A DNA stretch of 64,000 nucleotides from Mycobacteroides franklinii (GCF_002013895.1 NZ_MAFQ01000006.1:521936-585935), one strand, 5' to 3'; shown: positions 17,776-27,422, numbered from the stretch's first letter. The notes: a model not told the origin generated them from the letters alone. Numbers and translations are program-made.

Positions 17776-17804
17776 TCAGTCCGACCCGTTATGTGTCAGA
17801 CTGA
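17776..17804. promoter_or_regulatory. Inverted repeat upstream of the monooxygenase/SDR operon
   Basis: TCAGTCCGAC (17776-17785) and GTCAGACTGA (17795-17804) are complementary with one mismatch and a 9-bp spacer. The dyad lies just upstream of the ATG at 17763, a position suited to a repressor operator overlapping the promoter or 5' end of the transcript. No candidate regulator is adjacent. Confidence 0.45.
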
Positions 17805-17845
17805 AAGTATCACGTATTCAAAGTTACGGATATGAGAACGGGGAC

Positions 17846-19141
17846 TCAGGCCGCCAGAAAATCCGGGAGCGGACGCGGATCGTCCACGGGCCCGACCTGA
17901 CCGTCGATCTCGGCGTAGGTCAAAGCCGGTCCGTGCTCAACAAGCTCATCGATCGCACCCAGGAGCCGCGTGATGTCACCCGCGGTGGTTCCCAGCCCGA
18001 TGCTCGCGCGCAGCGCGCCGTCGGGGGCGCCGAGCCTGGCCAACAGCGGGTGCGCGCAGAACCTGCCGTCGCGCAGCCCGATACCGTGCTCGGCCGACAG
18101 ATAGGCCGCGACAACCGACGGCGTGTATCCGGCGACGGTGAAGGATACGATGCCCAGCACGTCACGATCGCTGTCCCAGATACGCAGGGTGTCAACGCCA
18201 TCGATCGCATCGAGCCCGTCGCGCAGTTGCGCGGTGAGCGCGGCCTCGACATGTCCGACATCACCGAGAGCAGTCAATGCCTCACACGCCGCGACCACCG
18301 CGGCGACACCGATCACATTGGGCGTCCCCGCCTCATGCCGCTGCGGTCCGGTAAACCATTCGGCCCCGTCGATACCCACGTTGCGTACCGCTCCGCCACC
18401 CGCCAGATAGGGCCTCGCGGCGTCGAGCCAGTCAGCTTGGCCCACAAGGACTCCAACGCCGAACGGCGCGTACAACTTGTGCCCAGAAAACGCGAAGTAG
18501 TCAATTCCACACGCCGCCAGATCGATTCGGCGGTGCGGCGCCAACTGCGCTCCGTCCACGGCGATTCTTGCCCCGTGGCGGTGCGCCACGGTCGCGAGCT
18601 CGGCCAGGGGCAACACCTCACCGGTGACATTGGAGGCGCCGGTGACGGCCAGCAGCGCGGCGGGCCGGTGCGCCAGTTCCTCGTCCAGCGCGGCAACGGT
18701 GTCCGCGACGGTGGCTCGATGCGCCACCACCCGAGCGCCATATCGCTGCCAGGTCAACAGATTTGCGTGATGTTCGATATCGAGCACCACCACCTCGCCC
18801 GGCACCGCGGACGCCAGTAGATTCAATGAGTCCGTGGTGTTGCGGGTGAAAATCACGTGCTGGCCGTCAGTGGCTCCGACAAAACGCGCCACAACCTCCC
18901 GAGCCCCCTCATAGAGCCTCGTGCAGACGCGCGAGGCGTACCCGGCACCCCGATGCACGCTGGCGTAATACGGCAGCAGCTCAGTGACACGGTCCGCGAC
19001 GTCGCGCAGGGCCGGCGCACTGGCCGCGTAATCGAAATTGGCGTATCTGATCCAGCCACCTTGAGCCAGTGGAACTTTGGTATCAGCGCCTACAACGCGC
19101 GCGGTCGGCTGCTCGGACCCGAATTCTTGTGACGCTGACAT
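17846..19141 (-). CDS. Cysteine desulfurase-like PLP enzyme (class V aminotransferase fold)
   Basis: The 431-residue protein has the PLP-binding Lys in FAFSGHKLYAPFG, an Asp in AVDGAQ, and IEHHANLLTW, typical of NifS/SufS-like enzymes. The small-domain region with RFCAHP supplies a candidate active-site Cys. It resembles the solitary Rv3778c-type aminotransferase of mycobacteria rather than IscS/SufS, and no Fe-S assembly genes are nearby. The ATG at 19141 is chosen; in-frame starts at 19153 and 19180 cannot be excluded because Shine-Dalgarno signals are weak. Confidence 0.78.
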   Translation of the reverse strand: MSASQEFGSEQPTARVVGADTKVPLAQGGWIRYANFDYAASAPALRDVADRVTELLPYYASVHRGAGYASRVCTRLYEGAREVVARFVGATDGQHVIFTRNTTDSLNLLASAVPGEVVVLDIEHHANLLTWQRYGARVVAHRATVADTVAALDEELAHRPAALLAVTGASNVTGEVLPLAELATVAHRHGARIAVDGAQLAPHRRIDLAACGIDYFAFSGHKLYAPFGVGVLVGQADWLDAARPYLAGGGAVRNVGIDGAEWFTGPQRHEAGTPNVIGVAAVVAACEALTALGDVGHVEAALTAQLRDGLDAIDGVDTLRIWDSDRDVLGIVSFTVAGYTPSVVAAYLSAEHGIGLRDGRFCAHPLLARLGAPDGALRASIGLGTTAGDITRLLGAIDELVEHGPALTYAEIDGQVGPVDDPRPLPDFLAA

Positions 19142-19444
19142 GCGACATCCCATCTCACCGGACTCGCCCGGCGAGTCCACGCTTGCCGCGCACGGTTGAG
19201 CGCGGCCGGGTCGTCACCTGGAGCACCCCGCCGTGGATGAACCGCCTGCGCGAAGACAAACGGTATGGAGGAGGGTTGCCGACCAGCTAGCCAGGGCTTG
19301 TCGCTGGTACTCATGACCTGTCGGCAGTGTGCCCGTCGGCCGAGGTCACCGTCAAGCGCATTGCGCACGGTGATTCAAACCCGCAACCTCACCCCGGCGG
19401 CCGACCCGACTTTCCGATAACCGCGGCGTAGGGCAGACTGGGTA
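19142..19444. other. Intergenic region upstream of the TerC riboswitch
   Basis: About 300 bp with no supported gene. It must hold the aminotransferase promoter (minus strand) and the promoter for the riboswitch transcript (plus strand), but no clear -35/-10 pair stands out. Short frames here lack codon bias and are not called. Confidence 0.5.
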
Positions 19445-19547
19445 CTGGAGGGGAGTATTCCTTCGCTGCGGTGTCGTCATCACATCGGCCATTGTCGGAC
19501 CGGTCGGTACCGCGGGCCGGTCATCCGTCGGCGGAAGAGACCTCCGG
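19445..19547 (+). ncRNA. Probable yybP-ykoY manganese riboswitch
   Basis: The conserved elements I recall for this aptamer are present in order: a P1 5' strand CTGGAGG (19445-19451), GGAGTA right after it, TCGTCATCACA in the middle, GAGA (19537-19540), and the P1 3' strand CCTCCGG (19541-19547), which pairs with the 5' strand. yybP-ykoY riboswitches bind Mn2+ and commonly precede TerC-family genes, as here. Identification is by motif memory, not a covariance search. Confidence 0.72.
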
Positions 19548-19565
19548 CGTTTTGGCGACCGGAGG
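19541..19565 (+). promoter_or_regulatory. RBS-sequestering hairpin, expression platform of the riboswitch
   Basis: CCTCCGG (19541-19547) is the exact reverse complement of CCGGAGG (19559-19565), which contains the terC Shine-Dalgarno GGAGG, 9 nt before the ATG at 19575. The same CCTCCGG also closes the aptamer P1. The two pairings exclude each other: Mn2+-bound aptamer would free the ribosome site, unbound RNA would hide it. Confidence 0.68.
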
Positions 19566-19574
19566 ATCGAATCA

Positions 19575-20555
19575 ATGCAGGTTTCTCAGCTCGAATGGAT
19601 CATCACCCTGGCCGTCACGGTCGCGATCCTGTTGGTCGACGTCGTGGTGATCGGTCGACGACCTCACGAGCCCTCGACACGCGAAAGCGCCACCGCACTC
19701 GGTATCTACGTGGGGCTCGCGGTGGCGTTCGGTCTGTGGGTGTGGTTCTTCCACGGCAGCCAGTACGGGCTGGAGTTCTACGCAGGCTGGCTCACCGAAT
19801 ACAGCCTGTCGGTGGACAACCTGTTCATCTTCTTGATCATCATGGCCAGCTTCAAAGTGCCCCGGATTTACCAGCAAGAGGCCCTGTTGGTCGGCATCGT
19901 CCTGGCGCTGATCTTCCGCGGCATCTTCATCGCCCTGGGCGCGGTCGCCATCGAACAATTCTCCTGGATCTTCTATCTTTTCGGCGCGTTCCTGGTGTAC
20001 ACGGCCATCAATCTGGCGCGCGACACCGAGCACGATGACGACGCGGACAACGCCGTAGTCCAGTTCGCCCGCAAGCACCTGCGAACCACCGACAAGTGGG
20101 ACGGGCTGCGGTTGTGGATCCGGGACGGCAGCGCGAACGGCGCCAGATTGATCACGCCGATGTTCCTGGTGATCGTCGCGCTGGGCACCACTGACCTGCT
20201 CTTTGCCCTCGACTCGATCCCCGCCATCTACGGACTCACCAAAGAGCCCTACCTGGTGTTCACCGCCAACGTGTTCGCGCTCATGGGGCTGCGGCAGCTC
20301 TACTTCTTGCTCGGCGACATGCTCAAGCGCCTGGTGTACCTGTCACAGGGACTGGCGTTCGTCCTGTTCTTCATCGGGGTCAAGCTGATCCTGCACGCCT
20401 TGCATGAGAACGAGCTGCCCTTCGTCAATGGTGGCGCGCCGGTCCACGTGCCCGAGATCCCCACGCTGGCAAGTCTCGCGGTGATTGTGGTGACGCTGCT
20501 GATCACCACCGTTGCCAGCCTGTACAAGACCCGAACCTTCCGCAAAGAGCAGTGA
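19575..20555 (+). CDS. TerC-family integral membrane protein (probable Mn2+ exporter)
   Basis: A 326-residue polytopic protein with seven or more membrane helices. The TerC-family acidic residues are present in YSLSVDNLFIF and LLFALDSIPAIY. TerC relatives behind yybP-ykoY riboswitches (for example Alx) export manganese, and the upstream aptamer argues for that here rather than tellurite resistance. A charged loop (DTEHDDDADN) lies in the middle. Translation is probably switched on by Mn2+. The next gene starts 193 bp later and is likely separate. Confidence 0.85.
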   Translation: MQVSQLEWIITLAVTVAILLVDVVVIGRRPHEPSTRESATALGIYVGLAVAFGLWVWFFHGSQYGLEFYAGWLTEYSLSVDNLFIFLIIMASFKVPRIYQQEALLVGIVLALIFRGIFIALGAVAIEQFSWIFYLFGAFLVYTAINLARDTEHDDDADNAVVQFARKHLRTTDKWDGLRLWIRDGSANGARLITPMFLVIVALGTTDLLFALDSIPAIYGLTKEPYLVFTANVFALMGLRQLYFLLGDMLKRLVYLSQGLAFVLFFIGVKLILHALHENELPFVNGGAPVHVPEIPTLASLAVIVVTLLITTVASLYKTRTFRKEQ

Positions 20556-20748
20556 GTACGTCAGGCCAGCTCAGGAGCCATCCGCGCCCGTGGAAGCGGA
20601 GGCCCGGAACCCTTAGCGAACCACCCGCCGGCATGACGACTCGGGGCATCACACCCCTAAACGGGGCGACACTGCGCGGCGACGAGCCTCGTCGCATCCG
20701 GACCGATAGGCTTCGCTGCGGCAGCCCACCAACCGCCCGAGGAGAAGC

Positions 20749-23700
20749 GTGACCGGCCCTGACGAGTCACCCACGAGCCGCGCGCACGAGGAGGCACCGG
20801 ATCCGGCGCCTCAGGACGCGCCTCAACCCGCCGCGCAGGAAGCCCCGGCGCACCCGGTACCTCCGCAATATCTCCTCGGTAGGTCGGCACCTCCCGCACG
20901 CACCCTGATCGACATCCTCTACGCGACCGCCGCGGAGCACCCCGACGCGCCGGCCATCGATGACGGCACCATCCAGCTGACCTACTCCGAGCTGATTGTC
21001 GACGTGGAGTCGAGCGTCGAATGGCTCGGTGCCCGCGGAATCGGGCGCGGTGATCGCGTCGGTATCCGGATGCCCTCGGGCAGCTACTCGCTGTACGTGG
21101 CCATCCTGGCGACGCTGGCCGCGGGAGCCGCATACGTCCCGGTCGACGCCGATGACCCCGAAGAACGCGCGGCGCTCGTGTTCGGCGAGGCCCAGGTGGC
21201 GGCCGTGATCACCCCCGACGGACTCGTCCGCGGGCCAGGCTCCTCGCGAGGCTGGCGCGCCACCAAACCGACACCGCGCGATGACGCGTGGATCATCTTC
21301 ACCTCGGGGTCCACCGGCACACCCAAAGGCGTGGCGGTGACGCATCGCAACGCCGCCGCCTTTGTGGATGCCGAAGCCGAGATGTTCCTGCAGGACAACC
21401 CGATCGGACCCGATGATCGGGTGCTCGCCGGACTGTCCGTGGCCTTCGACGCCTCCTGTGAGGAGATGTGGCTCGCCTGGCGATACGGCGCCTGCCTGGT
21501 GCCCGCACCGCGCTCGCTGGTGCGCAGCGGCATGGATCTGGGTCCGTGGCTGGTTTCCCGCGATGTCACCGTGGTCTCGACGGTGCCCACCCTGGCCGCA
21601 CTGTGGCCGGCGGAGGCGCTGGAGGCGGTGCGCCTCCTGATTTTCGGCGGCGAGGCCTGCCCGCCCGATCTGGCCGAGCGGCTGGCCACCGGTGAGGAGG
21701 GTGCCGCACGCGAAGTGTGGAACACCTACGGCCCCACCGAGGCGACCGTGGTGGCCTGCGCGGCCAGGCTCGACGGGGTGAGCCCCGTCAGCATCGGATT
21801 GCCGCTTCCTGGTTGGGATTTGGCGGTCGTGGACGCACAAGGTAACCAAGTCGGCTATGGCGAGATCGGCGAGCTGGTCATCGGCGGTATTGGTCTGGCC
21901 AAGTACCTCGACCCCGAGAAGGATGCCGAAAAATACGCTCCTCTCGACACTCTGGGCTGGTCGCGGGCCTACCGAAGCGGCGACCTGGTGCGCCTGGAAC
22001 CCGACGGGTTGTACTTCCAGGGCCGCGCCGACGACCAGGTGAAGGTCGGTGGCCGCCGCATCGAACTCGGCGAGGTGGACGCGGCGCTGGTCAACCTGCC
22101 CGGCGTGAGCGGCGGCGCGGCCGCGGTGCGCAAGACCGCCAGCGGCACCCCGGTGTTGGTCGGTTACATCGCCAGCGCCGACCCCAACTTCGATATCGCC
22201 GCTGCCCGCGCGAGCCTGGCCGAATCGCTTCCCGCGGCGCTGGTGCCACGACTGGTCAAGTTGGACGAACTACCCACACGCACATCAGGAAAAGTCGATC
22301 GCAACGCGCTGCCGTGGCCGCCTCCGGGTGCGGGCCCCGACGACGACGCAACCGAACTCGGCGGCACCATGGGCTGGCTCGCCGGATTGTGGCGCGACAT
22401 CCTGGCAGCACCCATCGACGGGCCCGGGGCCGACTTCTTCGCCCTTGGTGGTGGTTCGCTCTCCGCGGCCCAGCTGGTCGCAGCCTTGCGGCAGCGCTAC
22501 CCGCAGGTGACCGTCGCCAACCTGTACGACCAGCCCCGACTGGGATCGCTGGCCACCTATCTGGATGAGCTCGCGCCACCCGTCGAAGTCGAACCCCGGA
22601 TCGTCAAGCCGGTGCCCCGACGTGCCGAGCTGGTTCAGCTGGCGGCGACGGTTCCGCTTACCACGCTCACGGGTCTGCAGTGGGCGACATGGCTTGCCCT
22701 GGCCAACAACGTGTTCGCAATGTTCAGCAACGTGCCGTGGCTGGTAACCGTCAACTGGTGGGTGCTGTTGGCGGCCTTCCTGCTCTTCATCACTCCCCTG
22801 GGCCGCATGAGTATCACCGTCATCGGGGCGCGGCTACTGCTGTCCGGAGTCAAGCCCGGCATATACGAACGCGGCGGCAGCGTGCATCTGCGGGTGTGGA
22901 TCGCGGACCGACTCGCCACCGCCAGCGGTGCCGAGAACCTCTCCGGCGCACCGTGGATGGTGTACTACGCCAGGGCGTTGGGCGCACGGGTCGGCAACGG
23001 TGTCGACTTGCATTCCTCGCCGCCCGTGACGGGCTGGCTCGATCTCGGTGACCGTAGTTCCGTCGAACCAGAAGTTGACCTCTCGGGGCATTGGGTTGAT
23101 GGCGACAAGTTCCATGTCGGCCCCATCGTCATCGGCGATGACGCCACCGTCGGTGCGCGGACCACCCTGCTACCGGGGGCGGTTGTCGGCAAGAACGCCG
23201 ATGTCGCACCGGCTTCCGGTGTCGTCGGCAGGGTCAAGAACGGTCAGTACTGGAAGGGCTCGCCGGCCGTCAAATCCGGGAAGGCTCGCCATCCGTGGCC
23301 CGACTACCGCCCGCCCCGGGCCGGACAATGGGTTCCCATCTACGGGCTGACGTCGATTCTGCTCGGCGGCCTTCCCTTGCTCGCGCTGGCAGCAGGTCTG
23401 GCCGTGGTCGCGTACGGCATCCGGAATGCCGCCACAATCTGTGAAGCCGTTGTGCCCGCACTTATCTGGACACCGGCAGCGGCTCTGGTCAGCGTGATCG
23501 TGTACGCCGGTATCACCGTCGTTTTGGTACGGCTGCTATCGCTCGGCGTCCACGAGGGCTACCACCCCGTTCGCAGTCGGCAAGGATGGCAGTTGTGGGC
23601 CACCGAGCGCCTGATGGACGCGGCCCGCAACTATCTGTTCCCCATCTATGCCAGCCAGCTCACTCCATGGTGGCTGCGTATTCTGGGCGCGAAAATCGGC

Positions 23701-24777
23701 AAGGACACCGAGATTTCGACGGCCCTGCTGGTGCCGAAGTTCACCGAGGTCGACGACGGCGCGTTTTTGGCCGACGACACCATGGTCGCGTCCTACGAGT
23801 TGGGCGGCGGCTGGATTCACATCGCCAAGGCCCGAATCGGCAAGCGCGCATTCCTGGGGAACTCCGGGATCACCCAGCCGGGGCGCAAGGTGCCCAACGA
23901 TGCGCTGGTCGCCGTTCTGTCTGCGACGCCGCATAAGGCCAAGTCGGGATCTTCATGGATCGGGAGTCCGCCAAAGCGGCTGCGACGCAAAGCCGATGGT
24001 GCAGACTCGGCACTGACGTTCGCGCCGCCGTTCCGCCTCAAGGTCATGCGGGGCATCGTGGAGACTTGCCGCATCATCCCGATCATCGTGACCTTCGGAA
24101 TCGGAGTCGGGGTCCTTCTGGCCCTGCAGAACATCGCCATCCGGTTCAACTTCTGGGTGGCCGGAGCGCTCAGTGGTGTGGTGCTACTGATCGCCGGCGC
24201 CGTGGCCGGGGTGGTCAGCGTCGTGGCGAAATGGCTGGTGGTGGGTCGCACCAAGGCCGTCGAGAAGCCGCTCTGGTCGTCATTCGTCTGGCGCAATGAG
24301 GTCGCCGACACCTTCGTGGAAACCGTTGCCGCCGTGTGGTTCGCGCGTGCGGCGTCGGGAACCGTCATGCAGAACTGGTGGCTTCGCGGTCTGGGCGCCA
24401 AGATCGGCCGCGGTGTGTGGTGCGAAACGTACTGGCTGCCCGAGGCTGATCTGGTGACCTTGGGCAAGGGTGCCACCGTGAACCGGGGCTGCGTGGTGCA
24501 GACACATCTGTTCCACGACCGGATCATGCGAATGGACACCGTGGTACTCGGCGAGGGGGCCACCCTAGGGCCGCATTGCGTGGCGCTGCCGGCCGCCGAA
24601 CTGGGGTCCGGCGCCACCGTCGGCCCCGCCTCCCTTGTCGTCCGCGGCGACGTCGTACCCCCGTCGACCAGGTGGCAGGGCAACCCCATCTCGCCATGGG
24701 GCAAGCTGGACCCGATGGCACCGAAGAAGCCCAAGGGCGGCAAGGTTTCCCCGAGTAAGAATTCCGGGGCCGCATGA
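20749..24777 (+). CDS. Pls/PosA-family single-module NRPS with membrane and left-handed beta-helix domains
   Basis: A 1342-residue fusion. The adenylation domain (about 45-520) has TSGSTGTPKG near 185, FDASCEEMW near 233 with the alpha-amino-binding Asp, NTYGPTEA near 325, YRSGDL near 408 and the catalytic Lys in TSGKVDR near 512. A carrier domain follows (LGGGSLS, attachment Ser near 570). The C-terminal 700 residues hold membrane segments alternating with hexapeptide-repeat-like domains. This is the architecture of epsilon-poly-lysine synthetase Pls, which polymerises a basic amino acid iteratively. The substrate is unknown here. The GTG start follows GAGGAGAA. It is translationally coupled (ATGA) to an M1 peptidase. 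Confidence 0.85.
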   Translation: MTGPDESPTSRAHEEAPDPAPQDAPQPAAQEAPAHPVPPQYLLGRSAPPARTLIDILYATAAEHPDAPAIDDGTIQLTYSELIVDVESSVEWLGARGIGRGDRVGIRMPSGSYSLYVAILATLAAGAAYVPVDADDPEERAALVFGEAQVAAVITPDGLVRGPGSSRGWRATKPTPRDDAWIIFTSGSTGTPKGVAVTHRNAAAFVDAEAEMFLQDNPIGPDDRVLAGLSVAFDASCEEMWLAWRYGACLVPAPRSLVRSGMDLGPWLVSRDVTVVSTVPTLAALWPAEALEAVRLLIFGGEACPPDLAERLATGEEGAAREVWNTYGPTEATVVACAARLDGVSPVSIGLPLPGWDLAVVDAQGNQVGYGEIGELVIGGIGLAKYLDPEKDAEKYAPLDTLGWSRAYRSGDLVRLEPDGLYFQGRADDQVKVGGRRIELGEVDAALVNLPGVSGGAAAVRKTASGTPVLVGYIASADPNFDIAAARASLAESLPAALVPRLVKLDELPTRTSGKVDRNALPWPPPGAGPDDDATELGGTMGWLAGLWRDILAAPIDGPGADFFALGGGSLSAAQLVAALRQRYPQVTVANLYDQPRLGSLATYLDELAPPVEVEPRIVKPVPRRAELVQLAATVPLTTLTGLQWATWLALANNVFAMFSNVPWLVTVNWWVLLAAFLLFITPLGRMSITVIGARLLLSGVKPGIYERGGSVHLRVWIADRLATASGAENLSGAPWMVYYARALGARVGNGVDLHSSPPVTGWLDLGDRSSVEPEVDLSGHWVDGDKFHVGPIVIGDDATVGARTTLLPGAVVGKNADVAPASGVVGRVKNGQYWKGSPAVKSGKARHPWPDYRPPRAGQWVPIYGLTSILLGGLPLLALAAGLAVVAYGIRNAATICEAVVPALIWTPAAALVSVIVYAGITVVLVRLLSLGVHEGYHPVRSRQGWQLWATERLMDAARNYLFPIYASQLTPWWLRILGAKIGKDTEISTALLVPKFTEVDDGAFLADDTMVASYELGGGWIHIAKARIGKRAFLGNSGITQPGRKVPNDALVAVLSATPHKAKSGSSWIGSPPKRLRRKADGADSALTFAPPFRLKVMRGIVETCRIIPIIVTFGIGVGVLLALQNIAIRFNFWVAGALSGVVLLIAGAVAGVVSVVAKWLVVGRTKAVEKPLWSSFVWRNEVADTFVETVAAVWFARAASGTVMQNWWLRGLGAKIGRGVWCETYWLPEADLVTLGKGATVNRGCVVQTHLFHDRIMRMDTVVLGEGATLGPHCVALPAAELGSGATVGPASLVVRGDVVPPSTRWQGNPISPWGKLDPMAPKKPKGGKVSPSKNSGAA

Positions 24778-26126
24778 CCAAACCAGGCAAAAAGGCAGCC
24801 AAACGGCTCCCTCCACGGCCTCCGATCATCGATCCCTACCTGCCGCAAAACGGCAACTACGGATACCGGGTGTCCCGGTATGAGTTGGACCTGGAATACA
24901 AGGTGGCCATCAACCGGCTGACCGGCAGCGCGACGATCACTGCCGTCACCCTCGCCACCCTCAAGGAGTTCACCCTCGATCTGGCCGATACCCTCGGCGT
25001 TTCGAAGGTGACGGTGAATGGGCGGCGTCCAACACATTTCGGGCATCGCGCCGGCAAGATCACCGTCAAATTGGTCTCTGCCATTCCGGCGGGAGCGGCA
25101 ATGACCATCGCGATTCGGTACGGCGGATCACCACGTCCCATCAACAGCATGTGGGGGGACGTCGGGTTCGAGGAGCTGTCCAACGGGGTCCTGGTGGCCG
25201 GGCAGCCGAACGGTGCGGCATCCTGGTTCCCCTGTGACGACCACCCCAGCTCCAAGGCGAGCTATCGGTTTGTCATCAGCAGTGATAGTCCGTACTGCGT
25301 TATCTCTAATGGGGAGTTGATTTCCCGCCGAGTCCGAGCCGCACACACAACCTGGACATACGAACAGCCCGAGCCGATGGCACCGTATCTGGCGACGCTG
25401 CAGATCGGCGACTACCAACTGGTCAAACTCGCCAAGAGCCCGGTCGCCATGAACGCCGCACTGCCCTCACGGCTGCGTGACCGGTTCGAACACGACTTCG
25501 GCCGACAACCGCAGATGATGAAGCTGTTCATCAAGCAGTTCGGCCCCTACCCGTTCGCCGCCGGATACACCGTGGTGGTGACCGATGACGAACTCGATAT
25601 TCCACTTGAGGCACAAGGAATTTCGGTATTCGGCGCCAATCATTGCGATGGCGCGAGGCACTCCGAGCGACTGGTGGCGCACGAACTGGCTCACCAGTGG
25701 TTCGGCAACAGCGTCACCGCCCGGCGCTGGCGCGACATCTGGTTGCACGAAGGATTCGCCTGTTACGCCGAATGGCTGTGGTCAGAGGAGTCCGGCGGGC
25801 CCTCGGCCGATGCCCGGGCACGCCACTACCACCAGAAACTGAAAGAGCTTCCCCAAGACCTGATTCTGGCCGATCCGGGCCCACGACTGATGTTCGACGA
25901 TCGCGTGTACAAGCGCGGAGCACTGACATTGCATGCCTTGCGATTGCGCCTCGGCGACACGAAATTCTTTGCACTACTGCAGGACTGGACAACCCGATAC
26001 CGGCACAGCACGGTCATCACCGATGACTTCACGGGGCTGGCCGCCGGATACTCCGACGAATCGCTGCGCCCGCTGTGGACCGCGTGGCTCTACGAGAAGC
26101 AGCTCCCTCCCTTGGACCGGAAGTGA
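24774..26126 (+). CDS. M1-family zinc metallopeptidase, short form
   Basis: A 450-residue gluzincin with HELAHQWFG, followed 18 residues later by Glu (LHEGFACYAEW) as third zinc ligand. The exopeptidase GxMEN loop is altered to IPLEAQG, and the C-terminal helical domain of full M1 aminopeptidases is missing. In Streptomyces, M1-type enzymes (Pld) degrade the epsilon-poly-lysine made by Pls; coupling to a Pls homologue here suggests the same make-and-cut pairing. No signal peptide; the N-terminus is Lys-rich. 4-bp overlaps with both neighbours. Confidence 0.85.
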   Translation: MTKPGKKAAKRLPPRPPIIDPYLPQNGNYGYRVSRYELDLEYKVAINRLTGSATITAVTLATLKEFTLDLADTLGVSKVTVNGRRPTHFGHRAGKITVKLVSAIPAGAAMTIAIRYGGSPRPINSMWGDVGFEELSNGVLVAGQPNGAASWFPCDDHPSSKASYRFVISSDSPYCVISNGELISRRVRAAHTTWTYEQPEPMAPYLATLQIGDYQLVKLAKSPVAMNAALPSRLRDRFEHDFGRQPQMMKLFIKQFGPYPFAAGYTVVVTDDELDIPLEAQGISVFGANHCDGARHSERLVAHELAHQWFGNSVTARRWRDIWLHEGFACYAEWLWSEESGGPSADARARHYHQKLKELPQDLILADPGPRLMFDDRVYKRGALTLHALRLRLGDTKFFALLQDWTTRYRHSTVITDDFTGLAAGYSDESLRPLWTAWLYEKQLPPLDRK

Positions 26127-27415
26127 CTGACGCCGGACCCAGCACCCGCTCCAGCGTCGCGCGTATCGGTGCCGCCACGGCCGTCAGCGCGATCTGCGGA
26201 TACACCGTGCTGTACCTGGCGGCCCGCGAGCTGGGCCCCGCGTTGTTCTCGGTGTTCGGAGTCTTCTGGGGCGCATTCGGTTTGGTGACAGGGGCCGCCA
26301 ACGGGCTGCTGCAGGAGACCACCCGCGAAGTGCGGCTATCACTGGCGCAGGGTGAGCATTCCCCACTGTCCGCCCCCCTGCCAGATGGTCTTCACCCAAG
26401 CGGCTCCTCCCTGCCGATCAGGATCGCGTTCGCCTTCGCGATCGCATCTGCCGTCGGGATCGTCGGCACAGCACCGTTGTGGGCATCGCACGTGTTCACC
26501 GAGTTCCGTTGGCTCAGTGTCGCATTGCTTGCCGGCGGGCTTGCCGGCTTCTGCATGCACGCGACCACCCTGGGCGCACTCGCCGGGTCGAGCCGCTGGA
26601 CGCAATACGGCGTTCTGATGGTGACCGATGCGGGAATCCGTTTGGTGGTGGCCGTCGTCACCTTCGCGGCCACCCTCGGGCTCGTCGGCTATCTCTGGGC
26701 GACAGTGGCCGGCTCGATGTCATGGCTACTGCTCACCCTGCTCTCGAAACCGACCCGCGAGGCGCTCAGGGTGCCGGCGCTCGTCGACACCATGGCGTTC
26801 CTCCGCGGTGCCCGGCATTCGATCGCCGCCGCGGCCGCCAGCGCGGTCCTGGTGATGGGATTCCCGGTGCTCTTGCAGTCGACGGCGGGCGATCTTGGCA
26901 CCACCGGCGGGGTGGTGATCCTGGCGGTCACGCTGACCCGCGCGCCATTGCTGGTGCCGCTAACGGCATTGCAGGGCAACCTCATCGCCCATTTCGTCGA
27001 TGAACGGGAGCGGCGACTCAGCGCGCTGATCACCCCCGCCGCGATCATCGTCGGAGTAGGCGCGGTGGGTATCGCCCTCGCCGCGTCCATCGGCCCCTGG
27101 CTGCTGCGGACGGTGTTCGATCCGGCGTATCAGGCGGGCGGCCCGCTGCTGGGCTGGCTGACCGCCGGGGCGGTCATGATCGCATTGTTGACACTGACCG
27201 GCGCGGCCACCGTGGCACATGCCCGGCACCTCGCCTACTCCGCGGGATGGGTTGGAGCGACGGTGGTTTCGGCACTTCTGCTACTGCTGCCGCTCGGCCT
27301 GGAGGAGCGCACGGTCGTCGCATTGCTCGGCGGACCGGTCGTCGGAATCGTGGTGCACTTGGCCGCTCTCGCGTTGTGGCGGGACCCCGCGACTGCCGAG
27401 GACATCATCGACTGA
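26123..27415 (+). CDS. Polytopic membrane protein, flippase-like (Rv3630-like)
   Basis: The 430-residue protein has about twelve hydrophobic segments and a polysaccharide-flippase/MATE-like layout. The GTG at 26123 overlaps the M1 stop (GTGA), giving a length near the 431 residues I recall for Rv3630. In M. tuberculosis that gene precedes ppgS, and here ppgS lies 2 kb downstream, so a lipid-linked sugar transport role is plausible. Its coupling to the Pls/M1 genes also allows export of their product. Both roles are inference. Confidence 0.7.
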   Translation: MTDAGPSTRSSVARIGAATAVSAICGYTVLYLAARELGPALFSVFGVFWGAFGLVTGAANGLLQETTREVRLSLAQGEHSPLSAPLPDGLHPSGSSLPIRIAFAFAIASAVGIVGTAPLWASHVFTEFRWLSVALLAGGLAGFCMHATTLGALAGSSRWTQYGVLMVTDAGIRLVVAVVTFAATLGLVGYLWATVAGSMSWLLLTLLSKPTREALRVPALVDTMAFLRGARHSIAAAAASAVLVMGFPVLLQSTAGDLGTTGGVVILAVTLTRAPLLVPLTALQGNLIAHFVDERERRLSALITPAAIIVGVGAVGIALAASIGPWLLRTVFDPAYQAGGPLLGWLTAGAVMIALLTLTGAATVAHARHLAYSAGWVGATVVSALLLLLPLGLEERTVVALLGGPVVGIVVHLAALALWRDPATAEDIID

Positions 27416-27422
27416 GCTGCGC

